13,937 bases of DNA from an uncultured Lachnospiraceae bacterium (GTDB lineage: Bacteria > Bacillota > Clostridia > Lachnospirales > Lachnospiraceae): positions 1 to 13,937 of the forward strand of contig CABSEG010000075.1 of the NCBI GenBank assembly GCA_902476645.1, written 5' to 3'. Each line of letters starts with the position of its first letter. Positions within the stretch are counted from its first letter, which is position 1. The notes beneath the pieces are model-generated. The model was given only the letters and a program-made list of their open reading frames with translations. It was not told where the DNA came from and searched no databases. Position numbers and translations under genes: made by a program. Of the stretch, positions 1 through 5,756 are shown one piece after another.

Positions 1-221
1 TGACTAAACAGCTCCATTCTCTTTGCTGCCTTAAAATCCATAAAGTCCTTCGCCTGAAAATCCTTTACTTCTGCGGCTAATGTTGCCTTATAGTCTGTGG
101 TATCAAATTTGGTAATCGGGGCAAATCCGATTTTTTTCTCTTTTATGCTCTTCCAAAATGTTTCCACATTCAAACCGATGGGAGTGATAGCTCCCATTCC
201 TGTCACAACTACTCTTCTCAT
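1..221 (-). CDS. fabF: Beta-ketoacyl-ACP synthase II, 5' part only
   Basis: This is the N-terminal 73 codons of the elongating condensing enzyme of type II fatty-acid synthesis, cut by the window edge. The product begins MRRVVVTGMGAITPIG, the classical KAS II opening. It continues with NVETFWKSI and a segment ending FKAAKRMELFS, which matches the region before the active-site domain. The catalytic Cys-His-His residues lie outside the window. The ATG at 219-221 follows AGGAGG (228-233) at good spacing, only 14 nt after the fabG stop, so it is co-transcribed with fabG. By family, it condenses malonyl-ACP with acyl-ACP in the cytoplasm. Confidence in the family is high; KAS I versus KAS II cannot be settled from this fragment alone, but the operon position favours fabF. 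Confidence 0.93.
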   Translation of the reverse strand, partial: MRRVVVTGMGAITPIGLNVETFWKSIKEKKIGFAPITKFDTTDYKATLAAEVKDFQAKDFMDFKAAKRMELFS

Positions 222-235
222 GCTTTTCCTCCTGC

Positions 236-976
236 TTATATTGCCATGCCGCCATCCACACAGATCACCTGTCCGGTAATATAGCTTGCCTGCTCCGATG
301 CCAAAAACGCCGCCACATCTGCAATCTCTTCTGGTTTTCCAAATCTGCCAAAAGGAATCTGGGCAACTGCAGCATCCTTCACACTGTCTGAGAGTACCTG
401 GGTCATTTCAGTCTCAATAAATCCAGGCGCAATGGCATTTACGTTGATCCCCCTGCTGGCCAACTCCCTTGCCATAGACTTTGTAAGACCAATGATTCCT
501 GCCTTTGACGCAGCATAGTTGGCCTGCCCCGCATTTCCAAGCACTCCGGCTACAGAACTGATATTAATCATTTTTCCGCCCTTTTGTCTGAGCATCTGCC
601 TGGCAAGATGGCGAATCGTGTTAAATGCACCCTTCAAATTCGTAGCGATGACTGCGTCAAAATCTTCCTCACTCATTTTCATAACCAGATTATCTCTGGT
701 GATGCCCGCATTATTTACCAAAATATCAATCCTCTTATATGTAGCGATAAGATCTCCGATCATTGCCTCTGCAGCCTTATAATCTGCCACATTGCACTGA
801 TAGGACACACCCTCTCCACCCTGAGCCTTGATTTGTTCTACCACTTCTTCTGCCCGTTCCCTGGAACCGTTATAGTTTACGATCACGAAAGCCCCGTAAC
901 TAGCCAGCTTTAAGGCGATGGCACGTCCGATTCCTTTACTTGCTCCTGTCACCAGAGCAACCTTACCCTTCAGCAT
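236..976 (-). CDS. fabG: 3-oxoacyl-ACP reductase
   Basis: NADPH-dependent reductase that converts 3-ketoacyl-ACP to 3-hydroxyacyl-ACP in the cytosolic elongation cycle. It is 246 aa, the usual FabG length, and a complete short-chain dehydrogenase. The nucleotide-binding TGASKGIG is at residues 10-17, NNAG at 88-91, the active-site Asn in ATNLKG at 113, Ser141 in INISSVAG, and Tyr154/Lys158 in YAASK. The C-terminus ends GQVICVDGGMAI, as in authentic FabG rather than other SDRs. The ATG is preceded by a GGAAGAGGTG-like ribosome binding site and lies 19 nt after the fabD stop. Its place between fabD and fabF removes most ambiguity about function. Confidence 0.96.
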   Translation of the reverse strand: MLKGKVALVTGASKGIGRAIALKLASYGAFVIVNYNGSRERAEEVVEQIKAQGGEGVSYQCNVADYKAAEAMIGDLIATYKRIDILVNNAGITRDNLVMKMSEEDFDAVIATNLKGAFNTIRHLARQMLRQKGGKMINISSVAGVLGNAGQANYAASKAGIIGLTKSMARELASRGINVNAIAPGFIETEMTQVLSDSVKDAAVAQIPFGRFGKPEEIADVAAFLASEQASYITGQVICVDGGMAI

Positions 977-995
977 ATTTACACCTCTTCCTTCT

Positions 996-1916
996 TTATA
1001 AATTCAACGCCGAGATCACTTGCTCCAGATCTGCCAGCTTGTCCACATGATAGCCTTTTACGGTCCGGTCAATTTTCTTTAAGAACCCAGTTAGGGTTCT
1101 GCCAGGTCCGATTTCCACAAAATTGTCCACCCCTTCCGCAATCATGGCTTCCACACTCTGCTGCCATTTTACTGGAGAAGACACCTGAACAGCTAACAAC
1201 TCTTTTACCTTAGAAGGGTCGGTTACATACTCACCCGTTACATTGGCCACATAAGGACTCTTTAGCGCTCTGATTTTCACATCCTCCAGCTCCTTTTCCA
1301 GTTTCTCCCCTGCTCCTGTTAGCATAATAGAATGAAAAGGACCGCTTACATTCAAGGGGAGCACTCTCCTGGCACCCTGCTCCTTCAGTCTCTGACCTGC
1401 TTTCTCCACTGCCACTGCCTCCCCGGTGATCACGATCTGTCCCGGACAGTTGTAGTTGGCAATGGACACTATTCCTTCGATGTTCTTACAAACCTCCAGA
1501 ATCTTATCGCTGTCCATCCCGATAACGGCAGTCATAGCTCCTCCTCTCGGCACCGCTTCCTGCATATAAATCCCCCTCTTTCGCACTATCCGGAAGGCGT
1601 CTTCCAGGGAAATAGCTCCTGAGGCGATCAGGGCGCCATACTCTCCTAAACTCAATCCGGCATTCACACAGGAGGAAATTCCCCGCTCTGTCACTGCTTT
1701 CCACAGAGCAGCTTCTGTAGCAATCATGGCAATCTGCGTGTATTCCGTAATATTAATCTGATCATTTTGCTCAAAGCAAAGGGCCGGGATATCTAATCCG
1801 GTCACCGTGGAAGCCAGATCAAACACTTCCCGGCAGGCAGGAATCTGCTCATAAAAATCCTGTCCCATTCCCACATACTGGGCACCTTGCCCCGGAAAAA
1901 CAAATGCTATCTTCAT
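996..1916 (-). CDS. fabD: Malonyl-CoA:ACP transacylase
   Basis: Transfers the malonyl group from CoA to the phosphopantetheine arm of ACP, supplying the extender unit for FabF. It is 306 aa, normal for the family. PGQGAQ is at 8-13, the nucleophile elbow GLSLGE puts Ser at 89, Arg114 lies in VRKRG, the catalytic His195 is in SGPFHS, and a VEIGPG motif is near 267-272. The elbow has Leu where many FabD proteins have His (GHSLGE); the Ser and distal His are intact, so activity is expected. The ATG at 1914-1916 follows TAGGAGT. A 128-bp gap separates it from fabK and holds a hairpin and a perfect dyad, so fabD-fabG-fabF may have an internal promoter. Confidence 0.96.
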   Translation of the reverse strand: MKIAFVFPGQGAQYVGMGQDFYEQIPACREVFDLASTVTGLDIPALCFEQNDQINITEYTQIAMIATEAALWKAVTERGISSCVNAGLSLGEYGALIASGAISLEDAFRIVRKRGIYMQEAVPRGGAMTAVIGMDSDKILEVCKNIEGIVSIANYNCPGQIVITGEAVAVEKAGQRLKEQGARRVLPLNVSGPFHSIMLTGAGEKLEKELEDVKIRALKSPYVANVTGEYVTDPSKVKELLAVQVSSPVKWQQSVEAMIAEGVDNFVEIGPGRTLTGFLKKIDRTVKGYHVDKLADLEQVISALNL

Positions 1917-1932
1917 CTTTTTTACTCCTATT

Positions 1933-1951
1933 TATTTTGATTATCAAAATA
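1933..1951. promoter_or_regulatory. Perfect 19-bp dyad upstream of fabD, FabT-like operator
   Basis: TATTTTGATTATCAAAATA is an uninterrupted palindrome about one central base. Its core TTTGA-N3-TCAAA is the half-site pattern I associate with FabT, the MarR-family repressor of fatty-acid genes in streptococci and relatives. It lies 16 nt upstream of the fabD ATG, immediately ahead of the ribosome binding site. A bound protein could block an internal promoter or elongation into fabD-fabG-fabF. The same half-sites recur in the acpP promoter. I see no convincing -35/-10 pair in this gap. The regulator assignment is inference. Confidence 0.6.
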
Positions 1952-2008
1952 TATGGATATTCGATCCGGCAAATCCGAACCTTTCTGCCATACTCTAAAT
2001 TGCGCAAA

Positions 2009-2038
2009 GGAAAGAGTCCCGCCCTCGAAACCCTTTCC
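2009..2038 (-). promoter_or_regulatory. Stem-loop just after the fabK stop codon
   Basis: In the minus-strand RNA a 9-bp stem (GGAAAGGGU with ACUCUUUCC, one G-U pair) encloses a 12-nt loop. It begins 6 nt after the fabK stop. Only three U follow, so it is a poor intrinsic terminator. It may instead act as a partial attenuator, a processing site or a 3'-end stabiliser between fabK and fabD. Confidence 0.4.
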
Positions 2039-2044
2039 CTTTTC

Positions 2045-2968
2045 TTACTTTCCAAGAAGTTTTTCCGCCTCTTCCATGATCTCACGGATCATCTCCTCAC
2101 AAGTCTGCTCCCTTTTTACCAGCCCCGCAATCTGTCCGGCCATTACAGTCCCATGTACCACATCTCCGTCCATGACCGCCTTTCTAAGGGAGCCCAGCGT
2201 CAAATGTTCCAACTCTTCAAAACTTGCCCCCTCTTTTTCCAATTTTACATATTCTCTTGTCATCTGATTTCGCAAAGACCGGACAGGATGGCCGGTGGAC
2301 AGCCCGGTTACTTCCGAATCAATGTCCTTTGCCTTGATCACCCGATCTTTATAATTTTGATGTACAATGGATTCTCTGGATACTACAAAACGTGTTCCCA
2401 TCTGAACTGCCTCTGCTCCCAGCATCATGGCTGCTGCAAATCCTCTCCCGTCGCCAATTCCGCCTGCGGCAATCACAGGAATATTTACTGCATCTGCAAC
2501 CTGGGGCACCAGCGTCATGGTGGTCTGGGAACCAATATGTCCCCCTGATTCCATTCCCTCAGCTACTACAGCGTCTGCTCCGTATCTTTCCATTCTTTTG
2601 GCAAGCGCAACGGATGCCACCACCGGAATCACCTTGACTTTCGCCTGCTTCCACATATCCATATACTTCTCCGGATTTCCCGCACCGGTGGTTACGACTT
2701 TAATCCCCTCTTCTACGATCACCTTCGCTACTTCGTCCGCATACGGACTTAACAGCATAATATTCACTCCAAAAGGCCGATTGGTCAGCTCCTTAGCTCT
2801 TCTGATTTCTTGTCTGACCACATCAGCCGGCGCACTTGCCGCTCCTATCAATCCCAGGCCTCCTGCTGCGGAAACAGCTGCTGCCAAGTGATGCTCTGCC
2901 ACCCATGCCATGCCGCCCTGAATAATGGGATATGTAATTCCCAGAAGTTCTGTCACTCTTGTTTTCAT
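2045..2968 (-). CDS. fabK: Enoyl-ACP reductase, FMN-dependent FabK type
   Basis: Carries out the last step of each elongation round, reducing trans-2-enoyl-ACP with NAD(P)H through FMN. It belongs to the 2-nitropropane dioxygenase/FabK TIM-barrel family and is unrelated to FabI. The 307-aa product starts MKTRVTELLGITYPIIQGGM. It shows the FMN-contacting PIIQGGM at 14-20, GGLGLIGAAS at 36-45, SGGHIGS with the conserved His at 144, AAGGIGDGRG at 167-176 and MGTRF at 190-194. I chose the ATG at 2966-2968 because GAGGAGG (2974-2980) sits just upstream; the longer open frame starting at 3019 would run into acpP. FabK implies natural insensitivity to triclosan-like FabI inhibitors unless a FabI exists elsewhere. 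It is 37 nt downstream of acpP. Confidence 0.94.
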   Translation of the reverse strand: MKTRVTELLGITYPIIQGGMAWVAEHHLAAAVSAAGGLGLIGAASAPADVVRQEIRRAKELTNRPFGVNIMLLSPYADEVAKVIVEEGIKVVTTGAGNPEKYMDMWKQAKVKVIPVVASVALAKRMERYGADAVVAEGMESGGHIGSQTTMTLVPQVADAVNIPVIAAGGIGDGRGFAAAMMLGAEAVQMGTRFVVSRESIVHQNYKDRVIKAKDIDSEVTGLSTGHPVRSLRNQMTREYVKLEKEGASFEELEHLTLGSLRKAVMDGDVVHGTVMAGQIAGLVKREQTCEEMIREIMEEAEKLLGK

Positions 2969-2993
2969 AGCATCCTCCTCATGATCCATAGCA

Positions 2994-3023
2994 AAAGGTG
3001 TGGGCTTATGCTTCCACACCTTT
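2994..3023 (-). promoter_or_regulatory. Ten-bp hairpin spanning the acpP stop codon
   Basis: AAAGGTGTGG and CCACACCTTT form a perfect 10-bp stem with a 10-nt loop that contains the acpP stop codon. In the acpP-fabK transcript the stem is followed by one further U and then GC, so it is weaker than a normal terminator. It could cause partial termination or protect the 3' end of a short acpP mRNA, raising ACP over the downstream enzymes. The structure is seen in the sequence; the role is inferred. Confidence 0.5.
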
Positions 3024-3239
3024 ATCTTTCAAGTAATTCATAACCTTTCCTACTGTCGTTAAGCCTTCCAGCTCCTCTGAGGGAATTTCTACACCGTATT
3101 CATCTTCCAAAGCCATGACCAGCTCAAATAAATCTAAAGAGTCGGCTCCCAGATCCTCTTTAAAGGAAGTTTCCTCCGTAATGGAATCTGTCTCGCAATT
3201 TAACTGATCTGCAATGATTTCTTTCATTTTTTCTAACAT
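3006..3239 (-). CDS. acpP: Acyl carrier protein
   Basis: Small acidic carrier (77 aa) that holds growing acyl chains as thioesters on 4'-phosphopantetheine. The attachment motif GADSLD is present with Ser34, followed by the recognition helix LFELVMALEDEYGVEIPSEE. Acidic residues dominate, as expected of ACP. The ATG at 3237-3239 has an AGAGGAG ribosome binding site at about 3247-3253. It is the first gene of the fab operon in this window, directly behind a near-consensus promoter. Its stop codon lies in the loop of a hairpin that may set its expression above that of fabK. fabH and a fabT-like regulator, which flank acpP in many Firmicutes, are not here. Confidence 0.97.
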   Translation of the reverse strand: MLEKMKEIIADQLNCETDSITEETSFKEDLGADSLDLFELVMALEDEYGVEIPSEELEGLTTVGKVMNYLKDKGVEA

Positions 3240-3279
3240 GGCTATTCTCCTCTAACTTTCATTTCTAAATTCTTTTTCC

Positions 3280-3301
3280 ATCAAATAGTTTGATATCCAA
3301 A
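3280..3301. promoter_or_regulatory. Overlapping TTTGA/TCAAA dyads at the acpP start site, FabT-like operators
   Basis: Two dyads share a half-site. ATCAAATAGTTTGAT at 3280-3294 is a perfect 6+6 palindrome with a 3-bp centre. TTTGATATCCAAA at 3289-3301 fits TTTGA-N3-TCAAA with one mismatch. They abut the -10 box and cover the predicted transcription start near 3294, an ideal place for a repressor. Together with the perfect dyad before fabD this suggests a FabT-type MarR regulator responding to acyl-ACP. The regulator itself is not in the window. Confidence 0.6.
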
Positions 3302-3329
3302 GTATATACAAGACCGTACCGTTTGTCAA
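3301..3329 (-). promoter_or_regulatory. Sigma-A promoter of the acpP-fabKDGF operon
   Basis: On the minus strand TTGACA (3324-3329) and TATACT (3301-3306) are separated by exactly 17 bp. The -35 is perfect and the -10 differs from TATAAT at one base. An A/T-rich tract precedes the -35 and could act as an UP element. The predicted start near 3294 gives a leader of about 55 nt before the acpP ATG. Confidence 0.85.
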
Positions 3330-3681
3330 GAAAAAATTCATCGTTTTCATTGCAATTGTTTCAATTGTTTATTTACACACAACTCCATTCCGTGTCACGC
3401 ATTTCACTTCTTCCGAAATCAAAATATCCCTCGGCGCTGCCGTCTGCCTTTCCAACCTTCAGTTCTTTCACCCGACTCAAGTTTGCTGCTTCTTTAATAC
3501 AGTTCTTTCCGAAATATGTATCTTCTTTTCCCAATAATACGTTTCGAACCCAACTACTCTTTCACACATTTTTGCAGCAATCCCCTGTGACCTGCAAAAG
3601 CCACGCTTTTATCCCGTTCCGGACTCTGAAACTCCAGAGCATTCCGGTAAATAGAAAACAATCGACAGTGTATTTTTTCAC
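3330..3681. other. Gap between ftsW and acpP without a recognised gene
   Basis: About 350 bp lie between the acpP promoter and the ftsW terminator. Near the promoter there is a tandem 9-bp repeat, CAATTGTTT at 3353-3361 and again at 3362-3370, each copy containing the palindrome CAATTG. A minus-strand open frame of about 53 codons runs from a TTG at 3534 to a TAA at 3373-3375, with product ending EMRDTEWSCV. It has no ATG and no clear ribosome binding site, so I do not call it as a gene. It could be a gene remnant. I recognise nothing else here. Confidence 0.5.
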
Positions 3682-3721
3682 AAAAAAACAGATAATAACC
3701 AAAAGTTCTTATCTGCTTTTT
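3682..3721 (-). terminator. ftsW terminator
   Basis: CAGATAA (3689-3695) pairs with TTATCTG (3709-3715). On the minus strand the stem is followed by seven T (3682-3688), and the flanking A and T runs can extend the stem. It lies about 35 nt after the ftsW stop. The A/T symmetry means it could also work weakly in the other direction. Confidence 0.8.
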
Positions 3722-3755
3722 ATAATCTATGATTCGTTATCCATCTTTAGTGTGT

Positions 3756-4988
3756 TCAGGACGTCCTTCTTCTCCTAGTTGTCCTCTGATAGCTTTTCTG
3801 AAGGCTTGCTGCTCCAGACTCCTGTAACTTAATCTGCTTAGATACACTGAGAGCCAGTCCCATCTCTGCCATTAAAAACATAATAGATGTACCCCCATAA
3901 CTGACAAAGGGAAGCGTCACTCCGGTGGTTGGAATCACATTTAAAACCACGGCGATATTTAAAACCACCTGCAATGCAATGTGTCCAAAGATACCTGTTA
4001 CAATTAATGCTCCCATCAAATCCGGAGCGTTTTGGGCAATAAACATCAACCGATACAATAAAAACACAAACATAACCGTCAGCATTGCCGCACCGAAAAC
4101 CCCAAGCTCCTCACAGACAATGGAAAAGATCATGTCATTTTGAGCTTCAGGTAATGCCCCCAGCTTCTGGGTGCTATTTCCAAGTCCCTTTCCAAAAAAG
4201 CCGCCGGAACCAATGGCATACAAAGCCTGCATGATCTGGTACCCACCGAGACTCGCATAGGACTCTGGATCCATCCAGACTAAGATGCGATTCAGTCGGA
4301 AACTCCCACTGGTTCCCATGACTGACACCAAAGCCCTAAGTCCCACCACTGCAGTCACCAGAATAGCGGTTCCACCTATAATAAAAGGCTTTGTCTTGGG
4401 ATGTGATACAAAAATCAACAGTACACAGATTCCCCCTATGATAATAGCCGTACTTAGATTATCTGTAAACTGCCATGTGAGAAGAGAAGTTAATCCCCCA
4501 AATCCCAATACCACCGCCGGTGCTTTCCAACCTTGCATATTCCTCCCCAATTTAACGATCAGGGCAGGAATAAACAGAATAATGGCCAATTTTGCAAGCT
4601 CTGCAGGCTGAAAAGAAAGAGGACCGAAGTAGATCCATCTCCTGGCACCATTAATCTCCCTTCCAATAAATTTTGTTAAAAAAAGCAATATGTTGGCTAT
4701 CACATAAATCGTCCCTCCCAATCTTACATAAATATGATAGTCAAATTGAGAGAAAAACAAAACCAGTACCAGACATCCGGCACTGATCAGAGCCTGCTTG
4801 GAAAAATAATACATATCATCCCCAAACTGCATCTGGGCCTCGTAGGCGCTTGTGCTATAGAGCATAATCAACCCAAAACAAGTAAGTAAAATAACACTGG
4901 CAAGAAGATTATAATCATAGTACTGCCCTTTTCCCAGAAGTTTAAAAAGCGCTGGGGCAGTCTTTTTCTTTCTTTTTTGCTTCGCCAT
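3756..4988 (-). CDS. ftsW: FtsW/RodA/SpoVE-family peptidoglycan glycosyltransferase, probably FtsW
   Basis: Polytopic SEDS-family membrane protein of 410 aa with about ten hydrophobic segments between residues 27 and 384 and basic tails (MAKQKRKKKT at the start, RRRR at the end). SEDS proteins polymerise lipid II with a partner class B PBP; FtsW serves the septum. Diagnostic stretches are INGARRWI (112-119), FQPAELAKL (126-134), GKGLGNSTQKLGALPEAQNDMIF (267-288) and TGVTLPFVSYGGTS (355-368). Asp285 in the last loop motif aligns with the catalytic Asp of the family, though the usual HTDFIF reads QNDMIF here. The sporulation paralogue SpoVE has the same architecture. The neighbouring cotJ operon makes that worth considering, but the GNSTQKLGALPEA signature is common to both. 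It is monocistronic, with a terminator behind it. Confidence 0.88.
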   Translation of the reverse strand: MAKQKRKKKTAPALFKLLGKGQYYDYNLLASVILLTCFGLIMLYSTSAYEAQMQFGDDMYYFSKQALISAGCLVLVLFFSQFDYHIYVRLGGTIYVIANILLFLTKFIGREINGARRWIYFGPLSFQPAELAKLAIILFIPALIVKLGRNMQGWKAPAVVLGFGGLTSLLTWQFTDNLSTAIIIGGICVLLIFVSHPKTKPFIIGGTAILVTAVVGLRALVSVMGTSGSFRLNRILVWMDPESYASLGGYQIMQALYAIGSGGFFGKGLGNSTQKLGALPEAQNDMIFSIVCEELGVFGAAMLTVMFVFLLYRLMFIAQNAPDLMGALIVTGIFGHIALQVVLNIAVVLNVIPTTGVTLPFVSYGGTSIMFLMAEMGLALSVSKQIKLQESGAASLQKSYQRTTRRRRTS

Positions 4989-5013
4989 AGTAACAACTCC
5001 TTTTCTTGGCTCT

Positions 5014-5052
5014 TTGTCCTAAAGGACAATTGCAGAAATCTTTTTTATCATA
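5014..5052 (-). promoter_or_regulatory. ftsW promoter and leader dyad
   Basis: On the minus strand TGTTATGAT gives an extended -10 (TATGAT at 5047-5052), while the expected -35 position (TAGATA) is poor. Downstream in the leader, TTGTCCTAAAGGACAA (5014-5029) is a dyad with 7-bp arms. It could be a small RNA hairpin or a protein-binding site. The ftsW ribosome binding site AAGGAGTTG follows close to the ATG. Confidence 0.5.
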
Positions 5053-5091
5053 ACACAATCTGAAAAAAATATCTATGTTAAAAGAAGTTTC

Positions 5092-5118
5092 ACCATTGAA
5101 TTTTTCTTACATAAACTA
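5092..5118 (+). promoter_or_regulatory. Possible mother-cell sigma (sigma-K/sigma-E) promoter of the cotJ operon
   Basis: CATAAACTA at 5110-5118 fits the sigma-K -10 pattern CATA-N3-TA exactly and is close to the sigma-E pattern CATACA-T. An AC dinucleotide at 5092-5093, 16 bp upstream, fits the minimal sigma-K -35. I see no good sigma-E -35 and no vegetative TTGACA/TATAAT pair. B. subtilis cotJ is mother-cell transcribed, which agrees. These short motifs occur by chance, so this is tentative. Confidence 0.45.
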
Positions 5119-5148
5119 ATAAGGAAAGGAAGCAAGAAAGGAGTCTCT

Positions 5149-5355
5149 ATGCAGACGAATCAAACATGCGACTGTGCTTGTCATCAGCCGTCAGATCCGC
5201 TTTCAGGTCTGCCTTTAGCAATGGGATACGTTCCATGGCAGACTTTTAACAATACTATGGATCTATGCAAAGCCCTTCAGCTGGGAACCATTTTCCCGGA
5301 GCTCAATAAACCCTTCTGCGGATATGGAAAAGGAAAGAGAGGTGGGTGCAGATGA
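5149..5355 (+). CDS. cotJA: Spore coat-associated protein CotJA
   Basis: Small protein of 68 aa matching the CotJA family. The core LAMGYVPWQTFNNTMDLCKALQLGTIFPELNKPF (residues about 23-56) carries the hallmark VPWQ and GTIFPELxxPF motifs. CotJA is a spore-coat component encoded with CotJB and CotJC and expressed in the mother cell; its molecular role is unknown. The N-terminus has a Cys-rich CDCACH stretch (8-13), and the tail is Gly/Lys/Arg-rich and ends in Cys-Arg, which could favour cross-linking or metal binding. The ATG follows GAAAGGAG (5136-5143). It opens a four-gene operon and overlaps cotJB. Confidence 0.9.
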   Translation: MQTNQTCDCACHQPSDPLSGLPLAMGYVPWQTFNNTMDLCKALQLGTIFPELNKPFCGYGKGKRGGCR

Positions 5356-5753
5356 TGAATCATCACCAATCTTATCAAGGATGCGGATATCAGAACCAGA
5401 ACCGTCCCGGATGCGGTATGAATCCTTCCTGCGGGCAACCTACTTCCAGGCCAGCCCCCTCCTGTCAGAAGCAGGAACCACAAAGAAAGCCTGCGATGAC
5501 AAGGGTGCAGCTGTTAAACTATATCAACGAGGTTAGTTTCGCAAAGGATGAGATGCTTTTGTATCTGGACACCCATCCTTGCGATAAGGAAGCCCTTGCA
5601 TTTTGCCGTAAACATGTGGAAATGCGCAACAAGGCTCTAAAAGAGTACGCCAAACACTACGGTCCGTTGACCATAGACTGTACCGATGATGTAGCCAGCG
5701 ACAGCTGGGAATGGGTCATGCAGCCATGGCCCTGGGAAGGAGGTGCCTGTTAA
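5352..5753 (+). CDS. cotJB: Spore coat protein CotJB with a Cys-rich N-terminal extension
   Basis: Coat protein of 133 aa. The CotJB core runs from about residue 49 to the end: RVQLLNYINEVSFAKDEMLLYLDTHP, then EYAKHYGPL and the terminal WEWVMQPWPWEGG. The YLDTHP and PWPW motifs identify the family. Before the core is a low-complexity segment of about 45 residues rich in Gln, Asn, Pro and Cys (Cys 11, 21, 27, 38) that typical CotJB proteins of under 100 aa lack. I start at the ATG at 5352, which overlaps the cotJA stop as ATGA and follows AGAGGTGG; a GTG at 5346 is the less likely alternative. It is probably translationally coupled to cotJA and followed 3 nt later by cotJC. Confidence 0.9.
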   Translation: MMNHHQSYQGCGYQNQNRPGCGMNPSCGQPTSRPAPSCQKQEPQRKPAMTRVQLLNYINEVSFAKDEMLLYLDTHPCDKEALAFCRKHVEMRNKALKEYAKHYGPLTIDCTDDVASDSWEWVMQPWPWEGGAC

Positions 5754-5756
5754 CGT

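Noticed and set aside
1904..2548. A plus-strand open frame of 214 codons opposite fabD, the gap and fabK
   Set aside because: It is antisense to well-supported genes, its product is rich in Cys, His and Ser as typical for shadow frames, and nothing recognisable is encoded.
2969..3019. A longer fabK start adding 17 residues
   Set aside because: It would overlap the acpP 3' end and hairpin, while the ATG at 2966-2968 has an excellent GAGGAGG and gives the family N-terminus.
3290..3778. A plus-strand open frame of 162 codons beginning at a TTG
   Set aside because: It runs through the acpP promoter region, the ftsW terminator and the 3' end of ftsW, has no ribosome binding site, and its product is Ser/Phe-rich with no recognisable motif.
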